From NCBI RefSeq assembly GCF_018873765.1, contig NC_057920.1, positions 15,513,307 to 15,577,306 on the forward strand: DNA of 64,000 bases. The letters are read 5' to 3'. The position numbers were made by a program, and so were the translations under genes. This document shows, in pieces, positions 34,258-47,044 of this stretch (positions are counted from its first letter, which is position 1; every line of letters begins with the position of its first letter). The notes under the pieces are model-generated. The model saw only the letters and a list, made by a program, of their open reading frames with translations, was not told the DNA's origin and ran no database searches. The stretch comes from Telopea speciosissima. Its lineage: Eukaryota > Streptophyta > Magnoliopsida > Proteales > Proteaceae.

Positions 34258-35066
34258 CCATGGAATCAAAACTCGATGGAAACCTATCGAAACCGAGTTG
34301 TCTAGACAACTCGATTTCGACAGGTTCCGAGACGAGTTGGGCCTATACTTTAAAAATCCCCAGTTTTGACGGTTTTGACAGTTTCGACATGGTTTTGGTC
34401 GAAACCATTGGGAAACCGTCGAAACCATGGCTGTCATTTCATTTTTCAATGGTTTTTCAATAGTTTTTGAAGAATAATAGTACACAGACATCTGTGTCAG
34501 CTCCACCTTCTTACACTCTCGGTGAACTCTTCCCTAGATTGGGATATCTTGGACAAGTTGATGATGGGGCTTATCATTGGGAAGTAATGGATTATCAAAC
34601 CAATTGGTCCCATAACATGTCATGGGATACGTATCTTGTGCATTCGGAGGAACGGCTTCGCAATCTTCAGTAGTACGTTGCTCGTGGATTAGACCCACTA
34701 AGAAACTCTGCATGGAATTGAAGAGGGGCATTTTAATGTTTTATTTGGATTCAATGTATTATTCAGGGTTCAAGTACTTTATAATACCATTGTAGTGTCT
34801 GTATCGTATCAGTGCGAACGTTAGTAAACTTGGGTCAATAACCACAAGTACTATTTTCAGTGATTTTTTGTCAATGTAATTCATGGATTGTGTTTAAAAT
34901 GTGAAAATAGGCAACCTGCAAAAAATCAGACCTAAAAAACCTTGTTTTAGGGTCAAAACCTTGGTTTCCCCATCAATGGGAAAAAATCCCAGGTTTCGAC
35001 CGAGATATGGTCGAAATCGAGACGAACTCAATTTCTGGCTGGTCGAAACCTGAGTTTTAGAACCTT
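34258..35066. mobile_element. GTTTCGAC-type foldback element
   Basis: The left end (CCATGGAATCAAAACTCG) pairs imperfectly with the right end (GAGTTTTAGAACCTT). Both flanks are filled with GTCGAAAC/GTTTCGAC words. GGCCCTGA (34250-34257) and GGCCCTGG (35067-35074) suggest an 8-bp target duplication with one change. The core carries an open frame at 34467-34673 of 68 codons (VSAPPSYTLGELFPRLGYLG, then QVDDGAYHWEVMDYQTNW). It is not a transposase I recognise. Confidence 0.7.
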
Positions 35067-35549
35067 GGCCCTGGCTATAGATTTCAAAAACTCGGATGTG
35101 CTCACGCTGAGCTGTGACCCTTCCATGCATTGAGAGTATATTTCACACTTTTCTCATTTTGTATTTATTTTGTAATTTTCTTTGAGTGGGTGTTAAAACA
35201 ATTTTTTAAATTTAATGTCTTTTTATAATATAGTTAGAGGTTTTGAAAATATTGAAAAAATATGTGATGGATCGTGCTTCCTTTGATGCTTTCTTAAAAC
35301 TTTGGACTCCAAATCCTCTTTGAAATATATTTGCTCTCAAGGACATTTTAGTAATTGCACAAAAATAGGCCCAAGAACCCTATTTTGGTTTGGTTTTTTT
35401 GGGTGGATTTGAAAGAGCATGTTTCAAAATGTAAATATTGGTTTTGGTTTGGTAAAAAATGCCTCACAAACTCAGCCAAAGTGATTTTACCATATTTCCC
35501 CTAAAAGGGTATTTTAGTCTTTTGCATTTTAAAATATTAAAACCAAAAA

Positions 35550-35552
<3 letters not shown>
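35067..35552. other. Unassigned AT-rich sequence
   Basis: Nothing coding or repeated is evident. Confidence 0.4.

Positions 35553-35620
<68 letters not shown>
35553..35620. repeat. (AT)n microsatellite
   Basis: A 68-bp uninterrupted AT run. Confidence 0.98.
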
Positions 35621-35623
<3 letters not shown>

Positions 35624-36235
35624 GAAAGATATATGTCTTTCACTATTCTTTTAGGCTTAATCTCTCTTTTATTAAATGTTTAGAACATGTTTTGAACGTT
35701 TCCCATCCCCTTTAGCCCATATATGTCATTTATGAGTTTTAATTAAAAAAATCCAAAAAATTGCAAAAAAATGTATAATCTTTGTATTTTCTACATGTGA
35801 ACATGAAATGTAGTGTTTCTCACTGTTTGCCATGTCAATGTACATTCCTACCATATTGCATGATTTTTAATGTAGTTATTTAATATATTTCATAATTTTC
35901 TATATTTAGGGTATATGTGTCATTATATACATGTCATGAGGTGTTTAGAACAGGGAGCCACTTTAATTTTTACACATGATGTAATTAGCATGAAATGCCA
36001 TTATGTACAAATTATAAAAGTTTCACATGTATGCATGTTTGTTGAAGATCCTATTCATGTGTAAAGTGCATTTTTACATCACATGGGTATTTTGGTAATT
36101 TGCTAAGGGTAGGTAAAATCGATTTCCCGACATCAAAACTTGCATGTTTCACTATATAAAGGTGTTTATCATCATTTCTAATTTTAACAATGATTTCAAA
36201 ATGCATGTTTTGATCCATTGACCATTTTACCTTCT
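35621..36235. other. Unassigned AT-rich sequence
   Basis: No open frame or repeat structure is supported. Confidence 0.4.
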
Positions 36236-36580
36236 AGGGGTATGTGTAGCAGAGATGAGGATGTTAAGATGAATGTGCAAAAAAATTAAAAAAGATTAGG
36301 TAAGGAATGATTGTATTAGAGTTTACTTGGGAGTTATCCCAATCAATGACAAGCTCCAAGAGAGTTGTTTGAGGTGGAATGGTGATGTTCAACAAAGGGT
36401 TATGGATATCCCAATAAGGAGGAATGATATGATTCCGATTGAAGGAGCTAAAAGAGCTCGGGGAAGGCCTTAAATAACCATAAGAGAAGTTGTGAGGAAG
36501 GACATGCATAGTCTAGGTTTTGTACTAAGTATGACCTCGGATACAGCCCATCGGAGGGCAAGGATCCATGTAGCGGACCC
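36236..36580 (+). pseudogene. RTE LINE 3' end fragment
   Basis: Broken frames give the C-terminal signature of plant RTE elements: IEGAKRARGRP-like text near 36440, VRKDMHSLGF near 36492, then HRRARIHVADPI near 36550. The non-coding end GGATCCATGTAGCGGACCCC follows. A second copy of that tail lies at about 36781-36836 and ends in TTG-rich sequence. It may be the lost 3' part of the relic at 27850-28935 or of a sibling. Confidence 0.75.
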
Positions 36581-37311
36581 CATTTAGTTAAGATTCTACT
36601 GACTTACTGGGCTATGCCTCTTTCCTATTACATTCATTTTTCTCTTTCTTTTTTTTTTTTTTTTTTGCCTGTCTTTCATTTGTCATTTTCCATTTCTCAT
36701 TTAAAATCTCATTTCTCAACCCCTTTTCCATCTTTTCATTCCCTTTTTTAAGACCTCAGTTTCCCTTACTTTGTTTTGTTTGGATCCATGTAGTCGACCC
36801 CATTAAGTTGGGATAAGGTTGAGTTTGTTGTTGCATATTACCAGAGGGCTAAGTCAATGTTTATGATAAATGTCACCATTTAAATTCAGTTTCATTTAGT
36901 CAGTCTACCCTATGAACCACCTATCTTAGGTTTTCTAGATTAAATCTATAGATAATTAGCTGAGCTTGAACACTTGCGATCATTACATCCTAGGATCATC
37001 TAGATATTACAAGATGAAAATCAACATCTAGGATACATTTAAGCAAACTAAAACAAATCTCCAATTTATGGTTCAAGTTGTTTGAATCCTCATGAATAGG
37101 TTGACTTGATCTTCCAACTTGAGCTCTATAAATTCATGATAAAGTCTCTTGAGTAGTTTAAAAATCTTCTAGTTTGATGCTTAGGCTCAAGACACACTTC
37201 TCAATGCTTGAAACCTATATACTCATTAAAGCACTAGAAAGAATATAATAGTTTTTTTCACAGATAAATAGAATATAATCACCACAATATAAAAACCATT
37301 AACATTTACAA
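36581..37311. other. Second RTE LINE tail and unassigned sequence
   Basis: GGATCCATGTAGTCGACCCC at 36781, followed by AAGTTGGGATAAGGTTGAG, is the standard RTE tail. A T-run lies at 36649-36666. The rest (36840-37302) shows nothing of note. CATTTACAA (37303-37311) is the probable left target duplication of the adjacent MITE. Confidence 0.5.
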
Positions 37312-37485
37312 GGGAAGCAGTTTTCTGTTCGGGAGTGTGGCCTACGCCAACACCCCCATGTTCTATCTCTCTCCTTCTTAAAACAAGGGGGGCAAATGTG
37401 TCTTTTCAAATGAGGAGGAGAGAGATAGATTCATGGGAGTGCTAGCATAGGTTATGCCACACTCCCGAACAGAGATCTTTTTCCC
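37312..37485. mobile_element. Mutator-type MITE, copy 1
   Basis: The ends are inverted repeats: GGGAAGCAG at the left and TTTTTCCC at the right, with TGTTCGGGAGTGTGGC pairing with GCCACACTCCCGAACA, and CATGGGAGTGCTAGC pairing with the inner left arm. CATTTACAA and TATTTACGA flank it, a 9-bp duplication with two changes. The copy at 59866-60032 is the same element in the opposite orientation. Confidence 0.85.
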
Positions 37486-38560
37486 TATTTACGAATTCTA
37501 CTTATGATATCCTTTGCCTCAACACCTTGCATGATCTAATAAATATCAATTTACAATATAATTATGAGATTCTAATAAAAGAAAATAAAATGTTTAAATT
37601 ACCCCCCACATAATTGATTCTTCAATGTCCCACTACTTATTGCATATTGTTCTTTTCATCATTTTGTTATTTTTCTAAAATAACTCACCCTTGTTACATG
37701 AATAATTAACAACCCAATAAATAAATGAAATGGAGGAGGAGAGAGAAAATTATCTCTTTTGCTGAAATGTGGTGCATGTTAGCATGTGCCAATGCAGTCT
37801 ATAGCCCACAAGTGGCATCTAAGGCTAGGGTGGAGAAATTAGATGTTGTAATATCAGATAATGTTGCTATCTTTCTTTTTAGTTGTCATTTTCTTTTAAC
37901 AAAAAATATATATTAGCGCCGATATGTTGGCCTTTCTTGACATCTAGAAATGTGCTCGTTGAATTTTGACGTTCCATATATCGTTGGAAAAGTCTTTCCA
38001 AATACTATCTAATGTTGCAAAAATCAACCGCAAGTTATGCCAAAAACACAACCAAAACCGTGCTCAAAGAAGGGGAACCTTGAAACCCTAATATGCATAA
38101 AGTGTGATCAACTATCGTCATTTTCGCACCAAAGCCCCGACACAGTCTTTAAATGTCAAACTGGACATATCCTAGAAGTTTCATATGATTCCGAAGTGGT
38201 TAAGTTATCTGAATTATCCCAGGGGCAAAACAATCATTTTCCATCATACAATCTTCGAGAATCGTGATGTTCTATCATATTGAAATTCCTCATCGTCTGG
38301 ATGGTCCTCTAGGGTGACAAAATTTAGTGTCTGCAGACCCATACGTTCAGACACAGTCCCCCTAAAATTACTGCCCCATCCCCTACAAAATGAAAAATCC
38401 CCCAAATCGATACTTTGTGCAGCGGATCCTATCATTCACCCCACGCTGGTGTAGGGCCACGCGACCCAGCAGCGATCTTCTTCCCAAATATTAATTCAAA
38501 TCCTTTTATTTTAGAAATGAGGGAGACGTCTAATTCCTAATCATTCCCGTGCAATGAGCA
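37486..38560. other. Unassigned sequence 3' of the first GH9 gene
   Basis: The text at 37910-38240 (TTGACGTTCCATATATCGTT) resembles LTR retroelement debris. No supported gene. Confidence 0.35.
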
Positions 38561-39592
38561 AGAATGTAAGAAAACTACCCCAACTTGTAGAACGTTTGAT
38601 GCCTCTGGCCCTCTGTCTCATAAGACCCATAATCTTCCACATGAGGATTGAATTGAACTGGCTATTCAGAGATCTTCTGCTTGTTTTTTGTTATCTCCAT
38701 CTGACCAGTGACCATAAAGCCACGACTCAAGTAAACATTCCAAGTGAATCACAGGTATACATGTTTGACCACTAAATACACAAGATGTACATTACATGAG
38801 ATTTATTGCACACCAAAAGCCACTGAATGAGGCTGCCAAAAGAAAACAAAAAAATGTAAAATATACTACAGCCACATGGGGCCAAGGTATATATCTCCTT
38901 TGTTTCCTTAAAAGTTCCCGCCAAAACCCAGTTCTTCAAACCTTCCTCCCTCTCTTTGCAAATCCTTCTATGAACTTCCCGTGAGCCACCCCCTTCCCTG
39001 CAAATTCAAATCCTCCTCTTTGCGAACTCCCAGCTATGCAAACCTCTCAATCGCCTGTTAGATTTCTGTTGAGGGTGGAAACCGCCATGGGAATCCATCT
39101 GGCCTTCCCCCTCTTTAGAGAGGACACGGCTCTGCAGAGAACAGTTGCAAACCCAGGGGAACTGTAGCTGTTACATGTATGGTTATCCTTGTCAATTCAT
39201 ACTGAACTGCCCAGCTGCTTCTAGTTCACATCATATGCTTGAGCCAGGAACAGCCCAAGATGCAGAAGCAAGAGCTATCCGACAGGAACTGTGGAGCTGT
39301 GCCATTTGGAGTGAAGCATGTACAGATATGGTCCGATGCTCAATCGATACTACAAGTGCATAGCAGGGACATACCAGATCCATGGCCATGGGAACTCTTT
39401 GCAGTGTTACATGACAATTGGTTTGTTTTGTAATGCGTAACAAGAATGATGTGGTATTAGCACATGACTAGCTAGTAGAGCTCACACACACAAGCTACCT
39501 GCATCTCTTTCATGTGATGATGTTATTGCTCTTTAATCTTAATCTAGTTTTATTTATCATCAAAATTTGGGGCCATGGCTAAGTGGTCGGAT
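38561..39592 (-). other. 3' flank of GH9 copy A with a 0.7-kb insertion
   Basis: The parts 38570-38870 and 39576-39592 align with the 3' flank of copy B (46735-47044); shared text includes TGATGCCTC and CCATCTGACCA. Between them A has an extra segment bounded by GGGGCCA at about 38878 and 39570. On the plus strand the insert includes an RNase H-like piece at about 39235-39434 (AEARAIRQEL, VKHVQIWSDAQSILQV, DIPDPWPWELFAVL), probably from a LINE. Confidence 0.6.
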
Positions 39593-42500
39593 TTACGTGA
39601 AAGATGAGACGACAGAAGAGGTGGTAACCAAACCAGAGAGGAGGCCAACGACAGAAGCACTGTTGTAAGTACTTGGTTCCCCTTGCATAGAGTTGTTCCG
39701 AGAATCAATATAGGTATCATTACGGAAGGGTCCACCCACAAGTGCTCCAACAGCAACGTTTGGATTGGGATTAGTTGTAGAAAGCCACTGAAATCCATCA
39801 TTGCAACCAGGATTTGCATACGCTGGAATTGAAGCTCCCCTGTGATGTACATATCGAGGATACTTACTTCCATACCCAACAAGATAGCTCATGTTCATTG
39901 GATTGTTGCCCAATACATAATCAGCCTGGGAGAGAGAAAGAGAATATTGCATGCCATCAGTAGAGATTCCCTATTATAACCGAGAAGCACCAGAAGAGGC
40001 TGGACAAAACCAATCTTCCTGCTGCACTCAGAAATGAGGCTGAACCTATTGACTAAAGGGTCCATGGATCACGTTCTTACAAGCCAAATTTCACATTGAT
40101 AGGGTGACCCAAAGGATCCATCCTATAGTTTTTCATTGGGACGGTTAAATATAATATGGTGTATAAAGCACACAAAAAAAGGGGTGTACCCAGTGCACGA
40201 GGCTCCCGCCACTGTGGGGTCTGGGGAGGGTCATAATGTACGCACTACACAGCCTTACCCTGCTTTTTCACAGAGAAGCTGTTTCCAAACTCGAACCTGT
40301 GACCACTTGGTCACAATGGAGCAACTTTTATTGTTGCACCAAGGCCCGCCCTCAATATGGTGTATAAAGCACAAGGAAGCAAATGGGAGTTATAATTGAG
40401 AAGCCATTATCCTGGTGGGACATATCACCAGGCAGGTCCATAGCCCCTGGATATTTTACCACATTTATTAAATTAATTGATGAAACTGTTTACCTGGGAC
40501 ATGGCAAATTTGCGGAGGTCTTCTGGGGAGAAGTAATGACCATTACAATTGAGAGTTGCAGTCTGGGACGTGAGCATGTAATCACTGTAAAGAACAGCTA
40601 GGAATGCAGAAGCAACAGGATGCTGCAGAGAATCCCATTCGCTGACCCATATGAGACCACCTGCAATCATATAGATGCATTAAAATTATTACTTCACTTT
40701 AGTTCACCAAACTAGTTTACACTTTTTCTGGTGGTTATGAAAATTGAATGAAGTGGATGGTGGACCAAATGAAGTTAAACAGAAAGAAAAATAAGCAAGA
40801 CTTGATCATGGTTCCAAACCCTAAAAAGGAATGCCCCCTGTTATGCATTCAACAATGGTACTCGCAAAACTCATTTTCTTTGGATACAACAGGGTAAATC
40901 TGATTTCATTCTACAAGAAAATTGAGGATGATGTTGCTCTATATCCCATATTCGACACATTCTCCACTTACAAACTATTGAATTGGCAAGACTGCTCTAG
41001 CCATAAATTCCGCTAGTTGGGGAATATTTCCATCCTTCCTTGAAAAGAAGGCCCTATGGCTAAAGATGTTTTTCATGAATAGGAGACAAATGGAATACAA
41101 GTTGGCTTCTAACAGTTTCAATTCTTGATCCATCCTTCTCATGTTCTGATATGCAGCCCTCCTATAGGCATGGAAGAGTTAAACACTTGATTGATTGATC
41201 ATTCTCTCTTCAAGCATCATGTGAAGGTATAAATTCTATTAGTATGGACAACCAAGATTTCTGAACATGATTATTTGCATTTTTATGACGTATTCTCATC
41301 ATATCTAGACTTCAGACCGACCAGGATGAGAGAATGTTCCACCATTCCATCTCCCAACTGCCACAGACATAATCCACATACATTGAGATTTAAGACAAAG
41401 TTTGGTGGGTCCCTCTAAGCAATGGTAAAGTTGTTCCATTTGAGTCAGGAAACAGCCTTTCCGCGAAGCAGGGTAAAGGCTGTATACAATATGACCCTCC
41501 CCAGACCCCGCAGTGGTGGGAGCCTCATGTACTGGGTACATCCTTTTTTGGGTGGGTCCCTCTAAAAGGGAAGCCAGTGGTGAGCATTGGACTGAAAATT
41601 ACCATCTGTTCTGCTGTATGTGGTTGTTGGGGAATTAGGCAGGAGACCACACATAACAGCCTCGGCTGCATCCCGGTACTTCAGGAGGTCATTGTTCTCT
41701 GCATCTGAGACCTCTTTTGCACCAAATAAGTTTATCCTGGATAAAAGAACCTGCACCAAGATTTGATTATTTGCAAATGTTAGAAGTGGAGCCCAATGTC
41801 ATTTGACATGCTTTTGCAGAATAAAGATAACATGAACAGCAATAAACATGGTCCACATAACATCTCTAACAGCAGTGCTGTGGATTAGGCATTTTCGTAA
41901 AATCTGACAAGCGTGTTTCTGATATATGTATAACCAGTACCAACAATTGGACTGATTACAGAGTAAGAAATTCCAGAATCAAGAGAAATAAAATGAGATC
42001 AAATCAACAGGTCTGCTGCTGCTTCCCTAATCCTCTTTCTTTCTCGTTTCTTCTTCTTCTTCAATTTTCTCAATTTTTTTCTCCTGATTTTATCCTTCTT
42101 TACCCAGGGTTTCTCCTTTTATTGCCCTTCTTCCCTTGTTTTTCCATTTAGGTTGCCTTCACAAAAAGCAGCCAGTCACCTTGGCCCTTGCAGACCGCCT
42201 GGACAGCTAGGCAGCATCGTGTAGGTGACACCTCGGCAATGCCTTGACAACTATGGTAATCAACTCAAAACTTTCGAAGTCTAGTAGCTAATTTTACTTC
42301 CAATTTTCAACCAAATTACTTGAATTGGAATAAGTAAATAAAGAATCCACTAGAAAAGTTTAATTCCATTTTTTGGTAAGGTTTTAAGTTAGTTACATAA
42401 TGATGATTACAAAAGTATCCATTTTCTTTTAAACTTATTTTCGCTTCTCTTCATTTTCCTCTACTTGCAACCAGATTGAGCCTAAAGTGCTTGATACAGA

Positions 42501-44292
42501 AGAAAGAAGTTCTCTCTATATAATGGGCATGCATACCTGAGTTCCTGCAAGCTTATTATCCCAGCTAAACCATGTTGGCTTTCCCCAACCCACAAATGCT
42601 TCTCCATTTTGTACAGTGACATATTCTAGGTATGACCTGTTCCCAGTGGCATGATAGAGCCAGCTAGCAGCCCACAGGAGCTCATCTTCATATCCTGTAG
42701 AGTTGTAGTATGTCTGAACTTGAGGGATACTGACACTATAAGAAACTTTGTAATTATCCGCAAAAGTGAATAGTTGTTTGGCATGAGTAAGAAGTAATCC
42801 TGAGTATGTGGAGTTAGTAGTCTTGAACACCAGAGAAGCTGCTGCCATAGCAGCTGCAGTTTCTGCAGCAATCTCTGTCCCTGGAGAAGATGTATTCACC
42901 TGTGTTAGAGGCCTCATCTCAGACATGGTTTCAGGTCTCTCCCAACACTTGTGGTCTCTATCAGGATCACCAACCTGCCAAAATAACAAACACAACTTAG
43001 CATAGCTATTTCTTTTTGTTGATCCTCTTTTAACTTTTTATTGAATTAGCCCTTCCAAACAACAGCTTGGTCAAAATTTTCAGTGGGGACTTCGAAATCT
43101 GCATAGGTATCCTAGCCAAGGTATTTGTCAAGCTAGAATGCAGATACATTTTTACAGAAAGAAGACAATAAAATTAAACAAGATGTGATGTTGCTTCAAT
43201 GGTTCAATGCCTCTTCAAGTTCACTGCTATAAGAGGCAACTGCTCAGTCCTATTATTAGTACTCGCCTACTCGGTAGTTCAGATGGTATCAAATCACGGT
43301 TCATTTCTTAAAGGCATAATGCAAGCCACAGAACCGTTTACATAACTGATGCTATAACACAAAAAGTACCAAATTGGAACTAGTGTAAAGAGTATCTGAT
43401 TAACCTGAATATAAAGCACATTCTCAGAAGCATGGGCATTGATCAGGTAATCAGTTATCCATTTAAGTGATTCTTGAGCAGGCTCCAGCTGCTTGACTAT
43501 GCTCATATGATCTCCATATTCAAGGATGGCCCATGACAACACAGTTGCAGTGAAAGCCAAAGGAAAACCAAATTTCATGTGATCACCAGCATCGTACAAT
43601 CCTTTTGATAGATCAAGACCTTCTTCTCTCCCATCATCTAGAGCCGAATCCCCTCTCCAAGATATATTGTTATTAACCAACTTACCAGCTGCAAGAATGA
43701 AGTGACCATCTTTAAAAATTTGAGGCAAAGCACATGCATTAAGAAAGGAGTACAATGATAATTGAAGCAAGAATAATACTATTATTTCCACATAACATAC
43801 AGAAAAAATTATCACAATAAGAAATTGCAAGAATTAATTTTATTTTTAAAGTAAAATCTACTGCAACAAGTCAACAACTTTCCAAATAAACCTTTATTTA
43901 CAAGTGTAACAAATCCTTCTCATCAACAAGAAAACATTTCCAGCAATGAAACAATATAAGATATCTGGAAGCATATGACGAAAAAAAACACTGGGATAAG
44001 CAGAGGATACAAACGAACATTTTTGTACATCGAAAAATTGCACAGAGACATTAAGGGCGTCGGCATATTTCTGCGCAATGGCGCCGGAAAACCCAGGAGC
44101 GGGGGCAATGGCGCCGGGAGAACCAGGAACAGGGTTAATGCCGCCGGGAGTCCAAATAACGGGGGCAGCGCTTCCCTTCGAGTGATGAGATTTCTCTATT
44201 ATAGTGTAAACCAAAGCTGCAGCAACTACAGCCACAACCAATAATACAATGAACCAGCCGCAGCATCCATTCGACTTCGAATCAGCTCCCAT
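39593..44292 (-). CDS. Membrane-anchored GH9 endo-beta-1,4-glucanase, copy A
   Basis: Six exons join 44019-44292, 43405-43688, 42537-42974, 41603-41750, 40494-40660 and 39593-39925 to encode 547 residues. GH9 enzymes cut beta-1,4-glucan in the cell wall. Residues 1-10 are followed by a membrane span (CGWFIVLLVVAVVAAALVYT), so the protein is probably a type II membrane protein. Its closest match from memory is the Arabidopsis GH9B5/GH9B7 group. Catalytic features are present: YDAGDHMKFG (Asp pair), YVHHRGASIP (His) and DSRNNSMQGEPSTYN (acid Glu). The TYSRTDG|GLIWVS junction and all phases match copy B. Odd points: a 15-20 residue Pro-Gly linker expansion after the membrane span, a weak first donor (GTTCGT, GTAAGT in B), and Tyr where B has Asp after GASIP. 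Probably functional but less constrained than B. Confidence 0.92.
40173..40353 (-). mobile_element. Au SINE in intron 5 of GH9 copy A
   Basis: Flanked by identical 20-bp AATATGGTGTATAAAGCACA at 40153-40172 and 40354-40373. On the minus strand the tRNA-like head at the high end reads TGGTGCAACAATAAAAGTTG and GGTTCGAGTTTGG. The body has GTACATTATGACCCTCCCC, and the tail is CCTTTTTTT. Copy B intron 5 has the site empty. Confidence 0.95.
41419..41550 (+). mobile_element. Au SINE in intron 4 of GH9 copy A
   Basis: Flanked by identical 15-bp GGTGGGTCCCTCTAA at 41404-41418 and 41551-41565. The head GCAATGGTAAAGTTGTTCC matches the tRNA-like region with an internal deletion; the tail is CCTTTTTTG. 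Copy B intron 4 has the site empty (48729-48745). Confidence 0.93.
42005..42255. mobile_element. Remnant of a CATAGTT foldback element in intron 3 of copy A
   Basis: The right end GCCTTGACAACTATG is present, with CT-rich text upstream that matches 51730-52002 of copy B intron 3. The left half of the element is missing. It therefore entered the ancestral intron before the gene duplicated. Confidence 0.7.
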
Positions 44293-46680
44293 TCAATCTC
44301 TGCAACAAAACAATACTCTCTCTCTCTCTCTGAAGAAATTCCGTCCACGATAGAGGAGGCTTTGTAAAATGCTTCGAACAGAAGGCGGCAGCGACACTAT
44401 ACAAAATGCAGTCCCGCGGGATAAATCGTTTCTTTCAGTTTCTCTCACTCCTTTTTTTTTTATTGAATGACAAAAATGTCCTTGTCTTTTCCAGAAATCC
44501 CATAACTTGTTCGCACGTTTAAAATTAGACCTCAGACGGCTATGCCATTTAATTGATTTTCCCACCGAGAATCACGCTAACCACCTGAGAATCTGAGATG
44601 ATGGAATCGATTAATACAGAAGTAACAAATCTGCCGTTGTTTTACATGGGCCCACATGATTGAGTCCAGATCAGCTCCCCACGTGGGGAAGAGATTACCG
44701 TCCCCCTCATCTATTAATCTGACATTTGTCCATAGATTAACTGAAGAATGAAAAAATAAGTACCGTTAAGGTTTTTTTTAATTTTATTTTTTCTGAGAAA
44801 CGTTCTCTGCGTGGCACATTTATATTAGGTCAAACTGTCATTCGCCAACTAGTTTGGATCTCCAATTTTTACACACCATCATTTGAAAAAATAATTATTT
44901 AATAAATTTTGAAACCATTTGAAATTCCAATACCCAAAAATAAAAGTTTGAAATTATGACACAACTAAAGCTATGCTTGGTATGCAGTCTAAGTCGATTT
45001 CGCATTATCAGATCTAGAATGCGTTTCAAGAATATATAAATCGACGCATCCTAAATTCTATTTCAAGCTTTAACATAATATAACCTTAATCTCTTGGTTT
45101 AGAAACATTTTGAATCCATACGACCTAGGCAAGACCAAAATTAATTGAAAAGCACGTAGTAAACATTTTTTCAAAAGTTTACATTGTCTTTTTTTTTATT
45201 TTTTATAGAAAAAAGTTTACATTGTCAAAACTGTATAGTTCCTTATGAAGCGTATACGTTTGCATATCCCCAAACTAATCCATACAGTTTACATTGTCAA
45301 AACTGTATAGTTCCTTTGGCACTTTTCATCAAATCATATCCCTTAAATCCTTGTGACTTTGGTACGTGTTGATAATGTGATTTACCTAGTGAACAGTCTT
45401 GTTTTTTCTTTATTTTTTTTTCGTGACAACATGGTTGATGGCCGACTGTTGCTATGTTTCAATATGGTTGAACAATGACTTACTGAAGATTGATGAGATT
45501 TGCATCTTCAGTGGCCGTTGAACTTTCAAATCATTCTGTAAATTCATCAAATCTAGCAAACTTGCAGAGTTGCTAAGCCATCAACAATTTACCCATTGGA
45601 CAAATTGATTGATTGTCATTAGAATACCAAATTCAAGGAGGGTGCATTTTGTTGTAACCAAAATGATGCACTGGAAAGCTGTAAGCTTGTAACTTTCTTT
45701 TGATTACCTTTTGTCTTATTCCTAAAAGTTATTTAAATTAAAGATAAAAAAAGATTTGTAAATAAACAAATGTTTTCATGCACAACCTACTTTAAATGCA
45801 GTCAGAATGGAATTTATGCCAATATGAAGTGACAAAAAAAGCCCCTACACCCCTTGTTTGATGGAGTTGATGGGAGAATCTCCCGTGTACAAATACCTTC
45901 CCCTAATTTGAAAATAACTTGCCATTGTGTATTCTCAAGGGCTTAATTGTTTTGAACACTTTTAAAGAAATGACATGAATTTGCACTCATTGGAATAAAT
46001 ATTATATTATAAGGATAAAAAAAGTAAGATTACAAATTCTTTTTCACTTTGATTACAAAAAGATTTTTCCATTAAAAGACATCATCTTAATGTAAGTGAT
46101 GCATCAACAACGACATGATACTTGTACAAGGGAATTACATACAAGCAAGGATCAAGGAGCCATCTTCCTTATGGTATCGCATGCATGCCCCTTTTAAACA
46201 TTAGTACATGTGTTTTGGTGTTGCAAGTGACAATTTATGCAATAAATACAGAACTAAATGAAGCATAACCTATGGCCTAATCAATCACCATCGGTTTTTA
46301 CCAAGTAGCAGGGGGTAAAAAAGAAGAAAACATCATTTTTCCATTTGGAAACCGAACAAAATTGGTAAAAATGATGTTGTTGACACCTTTCAATGGGAGA
46401 TTTATAATCACTCTGTTAGTGCAATATGTCTAGGCATTGCTATTCCTAGTAAAATTAAGAGAGACTCTAAAATAAATTTCACTTTGGGCTTCAAGGTTTA
46501 CGGTTTTCACTTCAATTCAGGTAGCCTTTTTCGTGATTTGAACCCGAGATGTGGTGTCCAATTTTAATACCAAATGTTAAGTATTTGACCGATAAGCCAA
46601 AAACTCCAGAGCTAATGGAATGCAATAAATCAAGTAAATTAACCTATCTCATACTAAGCTGGCCCAATCTAACGCACATA
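44293..46680. other. Intergenic region between the GH9 copies, with promoter of copy A
   Basis: A CT run at 44313-44331 lies in the leader just upstream of the copy A ATG. Segment 44830-45170 is a dispersed repeat also found at 56410-56625 (shared AATAAAAGTTTGAAATTATG). The ~31-bp text GTTTACATTGTCAAAACTGT with its continuation occurs twice, at about 45215 and 45288. No gene is supported in 45320-46680. Confidence 0.5.
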
Positions 46681-47044
46681 CACTAAAGCAGGTCGTAAAC
46701 CCCACTCAGCACATAACAGCACAAAATAAGAAAACTAACCGAATTTGTAAAACATTCGATGCCTCCATAAGACTCGTAATCTTCACAGGAGGAATGAATT
46801 AAACGGGCTACTCTGGGATTTTCTACTTGCTTTTTGTTCTCCATCTGACCAAGAAACAACAACTCAGACAAGTATTTCCACTTTCCAGTGAAAGTAAAGG
46901 CGTAAACGTATAATCAATAATTGACACAAGCTCTATCATTACATGAGATCTATTGCACATGAAAAGCCACTGAATGAGGCAGCCAACAAAAATATAAGAG
47001 AACATATTATACAACAAATAGGGACCACAGCTAGATGATCTAAT

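Noticed and set aside
35459..35683. 74-codon frame with an Ile-Tyr repeat
   Set aside because: It is the (AT)n microsatellite read as protein.
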